From an uncultured Bacteroides sp. (GTDB lineage: Bacteria > Bacteroidota > Bacteroidia > Bacteroidales > Bacteroidaceae), in contig CAUHML010000190.1 in the NCBI GenBank assembly GCA_959606905.1, forward strand, positions 1-5,699: a stretch of 5,699 nt of DNA, read 5' to 3'. This document shows, piece after piece, positions 1 to 5,669 of this stretch (its first letter is position 1; every line of letters starts with the position of its first letter). The notes beneath the pieces were generated by a model that was not told the origin of the DNA, searched no databases, and was given only the letters and a program-made list of their open reading frames with translations. The position numbers and the translations under genes are program-made.

Positions 1-159
1 GCCGCCGAGAAATGGGGCGTGACACCTCGTAGGGTAAATTATTATTGTGCCGGAGGACGTATCCCCGGCGCTGTAAAAATGGCCGGTATTTGGCTGATTC
101 CAAAAGACGCTGAAAAGCCGATAGATATGAGAACAAAACAAGGAAAGGGTAAAATATGA
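1..159 (+). CDS. Small helix-turn-helix DNA-binding protein, C-terminal part (5' end outside window)
   Basis: Frame 1 is open from the first base to TGA at 157-159, giving 52 residues; the start lies upstream of the window. The visible part begins AAEKWGVTPRRVNYYCAGGR, which reads as the recognition half of a winged helix-turn-helix of the excisionase/MerR-like (HTH_17) type. It is followed by a wing-like stretch (GAVKMAGIWLIP) and a basic tail rich in Lys. Proteins of this kind are usually only about 60-80 residues long and are frequent on clostridial integrative elements and next to cargo genes; this is family knowledge, not shown here. The stop overlaps the next gene's start (ATGA, 156-159), so translation of the two is probably coupled. 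Bases 1-120 are 53% GC (64/120), richer than the genes that follow. A role in regulating the module or in excision is possible but unproven. Confidence 0.8.
   Translation, partial: AAEKWGVTPRRVNYYCAGGRIPGAVKMAGIWLIPKDAEKPIDMRTKQGKGKI
141..149 (+). promoter_or_regulatory. Ribosome binding site of the response regulator
   Basis: AGGAAAGGG ends six bases before the ATG at 156. It lies inside the last codons of the upstream DNA-binding protein gene. It supports 156 as the start and fits translational coupling through the ATGA overlap. Confidence 0.6.
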
Positions 160-845
160 AAAATATACTGTTAATTGAAGATGAAGATAATCTAAATCGT
201 GGTATAAGCCTTAAACTCCAAAAAGAAGGCTACACAGTTTTTTCGGCAGCCACCGTTGCAGAAGGTTTGAGCTTATTTCAAGCCAATACGATTGATCTTG
301 TGATTTGTGATATAGGATTGCCGGACGGCAGCGGGCTAGATTTATGTGCTAGCATTCGCCAGAAAAGTGATGTACTGTTCCTGTTTCTCACGGCCCAGGA
401 TACCGAGGTTGATATGATAACAGGATATGAAATGGGTGCAGATGATTATGTGACTAAACCGTTTAGTATGTCGGTTCTTATCTCAAAAATAAGTGCAATG
501 TTGAAGCGGACTGAAAAAACAATCTCCAATGTTGTGCAAACGGGAGAACTGACATTTTATATAAACGAAAAACGGGTTACCAAAGGTAATGACATAATTT
601 CAATTACGCCAACAGACTGGAAGCTGTTAATGGCGTTTATTGAACATCCTCGTCATATTCTTTCACGGAATCAGCTTCTGGAAAGTTTATGGGATGTCAA
701 TAGCGATTATGTTGATGAAAATGCGGTGGCTGTTAATATCCGGCGGCTTAGAGAAAAAATCGAGCCTGATCCATCTAATCCTGTTTACATTAAAAATGTA
801 CGAGGCTTGGGATATGTGTGGGAAATGAGGTGCGAAAGACAATGA
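156..845 (+). CDS. OmpR/PhoB-family response regulator
   Basis: A 229-residue cytoplasmic transcription factor of normal length for the family. The receiver domain spans about residues 2-117: acidic pocket Glu8/Asp9, phospho-acceptor Asp52 (in VICDIGLPDGSG), switch Thr79 and the conserved Lys101-Pro102 pair (VTKPF). A winged-helix DNA-binding domain follows at about 128-225, with the typical LTPTDWKLL-like start (ISITPTDWKLL), SRNQLLESLWD, the recognition helix VDENAVAVNIRRLREKI and the C-terminal hairpin VRGLGYVW. All catalytic residues are present, so it should be active. It overlaps the preceding DNA-binding gene and the following kinase gene by ATGA each. The kinase downstream is its presumed partner. 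Its likely target is the ABC operon further on, where a phased direct repeat suited to this family precedes the genes; this is inferred. Specific subfamily (VanR-like, BceR-like) cannot be settled by eye. Confidence 0.96.
   Translation: MKNILLIEDEDNLNRGISLKLQKEGYTVFSAATVAEGLSLFQANTIDLVICDIGLPDGSGLDLCASIRQKSDVLFLFLTAQDTEVDMITGYEMGADDYVTKPFSMSVLISKISAMLKRTEKTISNVVQTGELTFYINEKRVTKGNDIISITPTDWKLLMAFIEHPRHILSRNQLLESLWDVNSDYVDENAVAVNIRRLREKIEPDPSNPVYIKNVRGLGYVWEMRCERQ
827..830 (+). promoter_or_regulatory. Ribosome binding site deciding the kinase start
   Basis: GAGG lies 11 bases before the ATG at 842. The longer in-frame alternative, GTG at 818, has no purine-rich Shine-Dalgarno at a proper distance and would overlap the regulator by 28 bases. 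ATG 842 forms the same ATGA junction seen at the other gene borders here, so it is preferred. Confidence 0.55.
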
Positions 846-2101
846 ACTTAAAGAACAGGACTTCTTGTTTGTTCAAAATTGTGCTGTTCATTATATTCAG
901 CATATTTGTAGCGGAGATTATCGTGTTACCTAAAATTGAGCATGATATGCTAAAAGAAGCAGGCAGACAGGAATTAGTGACTGTACAACAGCTATGTGGT
1001 GCGGTACTTGAGAAAAATCCTGATGTAGAGCAGGATTTTATTCTGGGATTGCGTCAGCCTACAAAATCTTGGCAGGAAAAAGGCGAACAGATTTTGAACC
1101 AATATGGGTATGACGAAGAACATTTATTGGCAGACAATACACTGTATGCCGCTTACATGATTGCATGGAGAAATTGGACGGGATTTTTTCTGATTACCAC
1201 ATTTTTGCTCCTTGCAACTTCACTCTTATATTTTTACAGTATAATCCGCAACAGCAATAGAGAAATCTTGTTGATATTGGAACAATATCTATCAGAGGAC
1301 TTTTCTTTTGCTTATGGAACAGAAAGAATTGCCAAAGGTCGCATTCACTTTATGAGCAATCAAATTGGTGATCGCTTAAAGCAACTGGGACATCAGATTG
1401 TAACGAAAAATACCCGGATTACCGAGGAACGAGAAAGCACAAAAGCACTTGTGACAGATATTTCTCATCAGCTAAAAACACCAATGGCAGCATTGAAAAC
1501 CTGCTTCTATATATATTTGGATGCTTCTGACGCAGACGAAAAGATGGAATTTCTAAAACGAAGTGAAGCACAGTTGGAAAAACTGGAACAGTTGATTGCA
1601 AGCCTTATGAATATTTCCCGATTGGAAACTGCCATGATTTCATTGACTAAAGAACCAATTTTATTAAGTGATTTACTGGTAGATGCTGTGAATGGTGTAT
1701 ACGAAAAAGCAAGGAGAAAAAACATTGAAATTTCCTTGCAGAAAACAGAAAATATTGCATTACAGTTGGACAAGCACTGGACAACCGAAGCGGTCATCAA
1801 TGTTTTGGATAATGCGGTAAAGTATAGTCCTCAAAACAGCCACATCACGATTTCTATTGAGAAACAACACTTTTATACACTCGTGAAGATCACTGATGAA
1901 GGGATTGGTATTTCCCAGAGTGAATACAATAAAATTTTCCAGCGGTTCTATCGTTCTAATCACTCTTATGTGAAGAAAACGGAAGGTAGCGGTGTCGGGT
2001 TATATCTGACACGAATGATTTTAGAACGACAGGGAGGTTTGATCCGTGTCGAATCTGTTCCAGAAAAAGGAAGTACATTTATTCTACAATTTAGGAACTG
2101 A
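842..2101 (+). CDS. Sensor histidine kinase with extracellular sensing domain
   Basis: Taken from ATG 842 (ATGA overlap with the regulator), 419 residues; a GTG at 818 would add eight residues. It is a membrane kinase that should phosphorylate the adjacent response regulator. Topology by hydrophobicity: TM1 at about residues 11-29, an outer domain of about 80 residues (30-112), TM2 at about 113-135. A linker of about 70 residues follows, without a clear HAMP domain. The DHp helix carries the H-box DISHQLKTPMAALK with His209. The ATP-binding domain has the N-box (NVLDNAVKYS, Asn324), G1 (DEGIGIS, 352-358), F-box (FQRFYRS) and G2 (GSGVGLYL, 382-389). All motifs are intact. The outer domain separates it from BceS-type intramembrane kinases, whose loop is very short, and suggests it senses an external ligand directly. 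No family assignment for the sensing domain is possible by eye. A terminator follows two bases after the stop. Confidence 0.95.
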   Translation: MNLKNRTSCLFKIVLFIIFSIFVAEIIVLPKIEHDMLKEAGRQELVTVQQLCGAVLEKNPDVEQDFILGLRQPTKSWQEKGEQILNQYGYDEEHLLADNTLYAAYMIAWRNWTGFFLITTFLLLATSLLYFYSIIRNSNREILLILEQYLSEDFSFAYGTERIAKGRIHFMSNQIGDRLKQLGHQIVTKNTRITEERESTKALVTDISHQLKTPMAALKTCFYIYLDASDADEKMEFLKRSEAQLEKLEQLIASLMNISRLETAMISLTKEPILLSDLLVDAVNGVYEKARRKNIEISLQKTENIALQLDKHWTTEAVINVLDNAVKYSPQNSHITISIEKQHFYTLVKITDEGIGISQSEYNKIFQRFYRSNHSYVKKTEGSGVGLYLTRMILERQGGLIRVESVPEKGSTFILQFRN

Positions 2102-2102
2102 T

Positions 2103-2132
2103 AAGAGGCCGGAGAAATTCCGGTCTTTTGTT
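2103..2132 (+). terminator. Intrinsic terminator after the kinase gene
   Basis: AAGAGGCCGGA (2103-2113) pairs with TCCGGTCTTTT (2119-2129) around a five-base loop GAAAT. The stem is 11 bp with two G-U pairs and runs into TTTTGTT. It starts two bases after the kinase stop and should end the DNA-binding/regulator/kinase transcript, leaving the ABC genes to their own promoter. Confidence 0.85.
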
Positions 2133-2140
2133 ATACAACG

Positions 2141-2168
2141 GTAAGCTGTTCTGTAAGGTTCCCGTAAT
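2141..2168 (+). promoter_or_regulatory. Candidate response-regulator operator: three phased GTAA half-sites
   Basis: GTAAG at 2141-2145, TGTAAG at 2152-2157 and CGTAAT at 2163-2168. The GTAA cores start at 2141, 2153 and 2164, spaced 12 and 11 bases, about one helical turn. The last two fit the hexamer-N5-hexamer direct repeat typical of OmpR/PhoB-family regulators (compare the WalR type, TGTWAH-N5-TGTWAH). They take the place of a -35 box upstream of the -10 at 2179, as expected for a promoter needing activation. Binding by the regulator encoded here is inferred. Confidence 0.5.
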
Positions 2169-2175
2169 ACTTCTT

Positions 2176-2184
2176 TGATACAAT
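2176..2184 (+). promoter_or_regulatory. Candidate extended -10 of the ABC operon promoter
   Basis: TGATACAAT holds the hexamer TACAAT (one mismatch to TATAAT) with the upstream TGn extension. No good -35 hexamer exists at 16-18 bases; that region is occupied by the GTAA repeats, which fits an activator-dependent promoter. Transcription would begin near 2190, giving an untranslated leader of about 85 bases. Confidence 0.5.
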
Positions 2185-2213
2185 AATCATTGTTAAGGGA
2201 CGGGAGGAAAAAG

Positions 2214-2306
2214 TTGATATATCAGCATGTACTTAAACAGAACAAGTCACTTTATATTGGCAAAGGAGTATTAAGATGGATATTATTCTTGAAACAAAAG
2301 ACCTGA
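2214..2306 (+). CDS. Possible 30-codon upstream ORF overlapping the ATPase start
   Basis: GGGAGG (2202-2207) stands six bases before TTG 2214, a good Shine-Dalgarno and spacing with no other obvious use. The frame reads MIYQHVLKQNKSLYIGKGVL and ends at TGA 2304-2306, 30 bases inside the ABC ATPase gene in another frame. It could be a regulatory leader ORF or a remnant of a longer gene. The product is basic and resembles nothing I recognise. The TTG start and overlap make it doubtful. Confidence 0.25.
   Translation: MIYQHVLKQNKSLYIGKGVLRWILFLKQKT
2265..2268 (+). promoter_or_regulatory. Ribosome binding site of the ABC ATPase
   Basis: AAAGGAG ends seven bases before ATG 2276, a standard clostridial spacing, and fixes this start. 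Confidence 0.75.
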
Positions 2307-2947
2307 CCAAAACTTATAAGGCAGGCAACAATCATATTAACGCAGTAGACCATACCTCTATTTGTGTTGAGAGAGGCGATTTTGTAACTATCGTAGGAAA
2401 GTCCGGCTCAGGAAAAAGCACATTGCTTCATTTAATCGGCGGACTGGATTATCCTACTTCTGGCGAAGTCTGGATCGATAATGAATGTATAACCAATATG
2501 AATGAAGAAGATTTATCCGCATTTCGCAGACGAAAAATCGGTTTCATTTTTCAGGCATTTAATCTTGTCCCCTCGTTGAATGTCTGGGAGAACATCATTT
2601 TGCCTATCGGATTGGATGATAGAAAGCCGGATATGGTTTATCTGAAAGAAATTATTGAATTGCTTGGATTGGGCGAGAAGCTGAATAATCTTCCTAACAC
2701 ATTGTCTGGAGGTCAGCAACAGAGAGTGGCGATTGCCAGAGCATTGGCAACGAAGCCCGCCATTGTCTTGGCAGACGAGCCGACTGGAAATCTTGATTCT
2801 AAGACAAGTGATGAGGTAATGGCACTTTTGAAAACATCTGCTATGAAGTATGAGCAGACGCTCATTGTAATTACTCATAATGAAGATATTGCACAAATGG
2901 GAAATCGAAAACTGGTAATTGCAGATGGTAAGGTGGTGGAACAATGA
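2276..2947 (+). CDS. ABC transporter ATP-binding protein, MacB/LolD/BceA class
   Basis: A 223-residue cytoplasmic ATPase of the usual length for subunits that partner FtsX-type permeases. Motifs in order: Walker A GKSGSGKST (residues 41-49), Q-loop Gln93 (FIFQAFNLVPSLNVWENI), ABC signature LSGGQQQR (143-150), Walker B IVLADE with Asp167 and catalytic Glu168, D-loop GNLD, and H-loop His201 (VITHN). The FQAFNL and ADEPTGNLD wording is typical of the MacB/LolD/BceA branch, in which ATP hydrolysis drives mechanical movement of the permease's outer parts rather than classic import. Its stop overlaps the permease start by ATGA (2944-2947), so the two are very probably one complex. All motifs are intact. 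The substrate is unknown; location beside a two-component system points to envelope stress or peptide-antibiotic defence, as an inference. Confidence 0.96.
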   Translation: MDIILETKDLTKTYKAGNNHINAVDHTSICVERGDFVTIVGKSGSGKSTLLHLIGGLDYPTSGEVWIDNECITNMNEEDLSAFRRRKIGFIFQAFNLVPSLNVWENIILPIGLDDRKPDMVYLKEIIELLGLGEKLNNLPNTLSGGQQQRVAIARALATKPAIVLADEPTGNLDSKTSDEVMALLKTSAMKYEQTLIVITHNEDIAQMGNRKLVIADGKVVEQ

Positions 2948-5352
2948 AAACAATTTATCATTTAGCTATCAGTCGATTGAAATATAATAAAGGAAGATCC
3001 CTGCTTACCATAGTTGCAATTACTCTTATGACAACACTGCTCATGTCTATCGGCAGTTCTGCACTTACGATTATTCGACATCAGCAGTTAGAGATAGCGG
3101 AAAATGCCAGAAATTATCATGCAGCTTTCAAAGGCACTACTACAGATCAGATATTTATTCTTGAAAATCACACGGATGTAGAATCACTTTCTACAAGGGA
3201 AAGTGTAGCGTCCATAGAACTGCCTAAATTAAATGCTTTTCTTAATTTTGATTCCATAAGAAAAGGTTCTATTGACCAGATTCAGTTAGCTGATGGAAAA
3301 ATGCCTGCGGAGGTGGATGAAATTGCGGGGCCTCCGGCACTTTTTGAAAGGTTAGGTGTTGTACCGAAAATCGGTCAGAGGTTTCAGCTTCCGTTGCGTA
3401 TTCAGGGTGGCAAAGTGGAAAACTTTGACTTCACAATTACTGGTATTTTAGAGCAAGCGGACATTTCAAAGTTGAATGTCAACGAAACGCGTCTTGTCTA
3501 TGGAGCTTTTGTATCCGAAAAATTTGTTGAACAACATATTGCCCCAGAGGATAGGGCTTATACAGCTTATATACGGATTGTAAACGAAAATAAACATTCA
3601 AAAGATGAGATTGAGACAATTATATCTGAAATTGCAGAGGACGTAGGACTGAACAAGTCAGACATTTCTTTTAATGAACAATACCTAACATATATGACCA
3701 ACCCCGGAACACAAGAAAGAAATGTTATGATTGGACTTGGATTGGTGGTGGTATTTCTTGGTGGCATGGTAATTTACAGCATTTATTATGTTTCTGTCAT
3801 TTCCAATATACAAGAGATGGGGAAGCTAAAGGCTCTTGGTGCTACCAAAAAACATATTCGCCGCTTACTATTTACAGAAAGCCTTGCACAGTCTTTTATC
3901 GGAATCCCCTGTGGAATCTTACTTGGATACCTGGCAACCGTATTCTTGTTCAGAATGGTTATTCTTTCCGATTCTACCCTTGAGGATACATTCTGGCACT
4001 GGCAGGCTGCTATTTGTGTTATCGTGGTTGTTTTGCTTACGGTTGGGGTTTCTATCCGAAAGCCATTAAAAATGGCGTCAGGGATTTCTCCTGTGGAAGC
4101 AATGCGGTATCAAGAACCGACAGGGAAACAAAAAAGGAAAAAATCTTATAAAACACTTTCTGTATCAAAGCTAAGTTGGGCAACTATACAAAGAAATAAG
4201 CGAAGAACTGTGGTCACGATACTTGCATTGGGTTGTTCCGGTATTTTGTTTTTAGCAGTAGCCAATATTGCAAACAATATAACTGCGGAAAATTATGCAA
4301 GGATGTTGATGCCAAAAGGCGATTTTGAAATTAGCCTTAATTATGCTGAGGACGATCAAGAGTACCCGGAGAATAATCTAAATATAATTCAGCTTCAAAA
4401 CCCCTTGAACGATGGTCTGAAAACGCAAATCATGTCTTTAGATGGTGTTGAAGGCATTGATGAAAAGCACACAGTTCTGGCAGACGCTGAAAATGTGGAA
4501 TTGGAAACACAGAGAATAGAGGTTGGTGGAATCAGTGAAAACGATCTGTTATCCCTAAATAAATCACTGAAAAGAGGAACTTTGGATTATGATGAATTGG
4601 TTCATTCTAACGGTATAATTTTCACATGGGATATTTTGTTTGAGCAATATGGGTTTGAAATTGGAGATACAATACAGCTTACACTTTATGATGGAAACAA
4701 GAAAATTCCTTTTACGGGTACTCTCATGGCAAGTACCAACAGCAGTGATGATACCTTTTTGATTGCCGATGAGGTTTTACAGCAACTAATTACGGAGACA
4801 AATCCTGCGAGTGCCATTTACATTACTGTTCAGCCAGAAAAATTTGAAAGTGTAAAGGCACAAATTGATACACTGCAACAGGAAAATACGAAGTTCATGT
4901 TCAAATCCTATGATGAAGAACTTGGAATCGCAAAGCAGCTAATCCGCACGATACAATACACAATTTACGGATTACTGATAGTCATTGGAATCATTGGCTA
5001 CATCAGCCTTATCAATACAATGATTACGAGTATTTTAGTTCGCAAAAAGGAATTGGGAATTTTGCAGGCAATCGGTTTGTCTGATAAGCAACTACGTCAA
5101 ATGATACACCGGGAAGGAATGTTCTTTACCCTTGGAACCTTAGTATTATCATTAACTATCGGAAATGGACTTGGGTATTTACTGGTACGCATTATTATAA
5201 ATACTCAAATTCTAACAATTAGTCAATACGAATATCCGATTACCCAAACACTTGTTTTGATAGTTGCAGTAGTCATCGGACAAATTGCAATTACTGTATT
5301 TGTAAATCGCTATATTCATAAACAATCGTTAGTTGAAAGAATGCGTGACTAG
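2944..5352 (+). CDS. FtsX-family ABC transporter permease with two FtsX units
   Basis: An 802-residue integral membrane protein. Hydrophobic segments: about 18-43, 261-286, 313-338, 352-371, 421-443, 671-697, 726-750 and 765-788, so eight TM helices in two 1+3 sets. Between the first and second TM of each set lies a large outer domain (about 44-260 and 444-670). The two halves look like a tandem duplication: each has the FtsX cytoplasmic motif after its second TM, EMGKLKALGATKKHIRRLL (291-309) and ELGILQAIGLSDKQLRQMI (703-721). A basic linker (about 372-420) joins the halves. Canonical BceB has ten TMs and one outer domain, so this is a different arrangement, closer to a fused pair of MacB/LolC-like halves. 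One chain could therefore supply both permease halves, with two copies of the upstream ATPase. It is translationally coupled to that ATPase and has only a weak GGTGG site of its own. Likely role: export of, or protection from, membrane- or wall-active compounds; substrate not readable. Confidence 0.93.
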   Translation: MKTIYHLAISRLKYNKGRSLLTIVAITLMTTLLMSIGSSALTIIRHQQLEIAENARNYHAAFKGTTTDQIFILENHTDVESLSTRESVASIELPKLNAFLNFDSIRKGSIDQIQLADGKMPAEVDEIAGPPALFERLGVVPKIGQRFQLPLRIQGGKVENFDFTITGILEQADISKLNVNETRLVYGAFVSEKFVEQHIAPEDRAYTAYIRIVNENKHSKDEIETIISEIAEDVGLNKSDISFNEQYLTYMTNPGTQERNVMIGLGLVVVFLGGMVIYSIYYVSVISNIQEMGKLKALGATKKHIRRLLFTESLAQSFIGIPCGILLGYLATVFLFRMVILSDSTLEDTFWHWQAAICVIVVVLLTVGVSIRKPLKMASGISPVEAMRYQEPTGKQKRKKSYKTLSVSKLSWATIQRNKRRTVVTILALGCSGILFLAVANIANNITAENYARMLMPKGDFEISLNYAEDDQEYPENNLNIIQLQNPLNDGLKTQIMSLDGVEGIDEKHTVLADAENVELETQRIEVGGISENDLLSLNKSLKRGTLDYDELVHSNGIIFTWDILFEQYGFEIGDTIQLTLYDGNKKIPFTGTLMASTNSSDDTFLIADEVLQQLITETNPASAIYITVQPEKFESVKAQIDTLQQENTKFMFKSYDEELGIAKQLIRTIQYTIYGLLIVIGIIGYISLINTMITSILVRKKELGILQAIGLSDKQLRQMIHREGMFFTLGTLVLSLTIGNGLGYLLVRIIINTQILTISQYEYPITQTLVLIVAVVIGQIAITVFVNRYIHKQSLVERMRD

Positions 5353-5410
5353 TTCAATGTAAGAAATTAAAGCACTGTAAAACCATGCAATCTAAAACTT
5401 CAAATTAAAA

Positions 5411-5460
5411 GTCTGCCGCACGACGGTAAAAGAAAAAAAGCCGTCGTACAGCAGACACAT
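5411..5460. terminator. Interrupted hairpin, candidate bidirectional terminator
   Basis: GTCTGC (5411-5416) pairs with GCAGAC (5451-5456) and ACGACGG (5420-5426) with CCGTCGT (5441-5447). A 3x3 internal loop separates the two stems and the 14-base end loop is almost all purine. On the + strand it is followed by ACATTTTC; on the - strand by TTTTAATTTG, a better U-tract. It may stop the ABC transcript and any transcript coming from the right. The purine loop and internal bulge are unusual for a plain terminator. Confidence 0.5.
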
Positions 5461-5474
5461 TTTCACGCGCCTAT

Positions 5475-5513
5475 GAAGCGGCGGCTTTGATTTTCAGAGC
5501 CGCCGTTTCTTTT
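5475..5513 (+). terminator. Strong intrinsic terminator
   Basis: GAAGCGGCGGCTTTG (5475-5489) pairs with CAGAGCCGCCGTTTC (5495-5509): 15 bp with two G-U pairs, a GC-rich core and a five-base loop ATTTT, followed directly by TTTT. It is the strongest + strand terminator in the window and would end transcription from the ABC operon 120 bases after the permease stop. Confidence 0.8.
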
Positions 5514-5543
5514 CGTCTACTTTAAACCAACGACGACCTAACA

Positions 5544-5594
5544 CCGTGTAAATTCACGGCGGCATATAGGAGGATTGCTGCCGTGTCTATTTTT
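5544..5594 (+). promoter_or_regulatory. Candidate leader attenuator with two mutually exclusive hairpins
   Basis: CCGTG (5544-5548) can pair with CACGG (5555-5559). The same CACGG is also the base of a longer stem, CACGGCGGCA (5555-5564) with TGCTGCCGTG (5576-5585), 10 bp with one G-U pair, followed five bases later by TTTTT (5590-5594). The 11-base loop exposes AGGAGG (5568-5573) and the 3' arm covers the GTG start at 5583. The two folds exclude each other, so the longer stem may act as terminator or start-site mask. Regulation is inferred from the fold alone. Confidence 0.45.
5568..5573 (+). promoter_or_regulatory. Ribosome binding site of the short leader ORF
   Basis: A perfect AGGAGG nine bases before GTG 5583, sitting in the loop of the 5555-5585 hairpin. 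Its strength is the main reason to take the 19-codon ORF seriously. Confidence 0.55.
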
Positions 5595-5642
5595 GCCTCT
5601 TTTCATAGTACCCATGATCTACATCAATTAAAAAAAGCATAG
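5583..5642 (+). CDS. Candidate 19-residue leader peptide
   Basis: GTG start with AGGAGG nine bases upstream, then 18 more codons to TAG 5640-5642, encoding MSIFASFHSTHDLHQLKKA. The frame is open upstream only to TAA at 5523-5525 and has no other ATG/GTG/TTG start in that stretch. The size, strong Shine-Dalgarno, start within a hairpin, and a second hairpin beginning at its stop codon are all features of leader peptides that control antibiotic-resistance or mobile-element genes by attenuation. The length and the IF...ST..H.Q..KK pattern loosely recall the ErmC leader peptide (also 19 residues), but the stalling IFVI motif is absent, so relation is not claimed. The controlled gene would lie to the right of the window. 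No promoter was recognised. Confidence 0.45.
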   Translation: MSIFASFHSTHDLHQLKKA

Positions 5643-5669
5643 CGCCCCCTCCGGGTTATTCCGGCTATG
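5637..5669 (+). promoter_or_regulatory. Hairpin starting at the stop of the leader ORF
   Basis: CATAG (5638-5642) pairs with CTATG (5665-5669), and CCGG (5651-5654) with CCGG (5661-5664) around GTTATT; the eight bases 5643-5650 bulge on the 5' side. The lower stem begins within the last sense codon and includes the TAG stop of the 19-codon ORF, so a ribosome finishing or stalling there would open it. No T-tract follows, so it is more likely regulatory than a terminator. Confidence 0.4.

Noticed and set aside
640..828. 62-codon frame inside the response regulator gene
   Set aside because: It lies wholly within the conserved DNA-binding domain of the regulator in another frame and has no recognisable domain.
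818..841. GTG 818 as an upstream start of the histidine kinase
   Set aside because: It would add eight residues and overlap the regulator by 28 bases without a proper SD. ATG 842 forms the ATGA junction used throughout this locus and has GAGG upstream.
1419..1963. Three reverse-strand frames under the histidine kinase
   Set aside because: They are antisense to the DHp and ATPase domains, whose protein motifs are intact, and have no SD or family features.
2147..2244. Inverted repeat TGTTCTGT (2147-2154) / ACAGAACA (2237-2244)
   Set aside because: It is only 8 bp with arms about 80 bases apart, and the first arm lies upstream of the predicted transcription start, so it is probably chance.
2253..2258. 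TATATT as a -10 box close to the ATPase gene
   Set aside because: No -35 lies at a suitable distance, and transcription would start within the ribosome binding site of the gene.
2513..2953. 146-codon reverse-strand frame under the ABC ATPase
   Set aside because: It is opposite the Q-loop, signature and Walker B region; the sense protein is clearly the real one, and the antisense product has no recognisable domain.
5411..5456. Inverted repeat as an insertion-sequence end or CRISPR unit
   Set aside because: There is one copy only, no transposase, no flanking direct repeat, and no spacer-repeat pattern.
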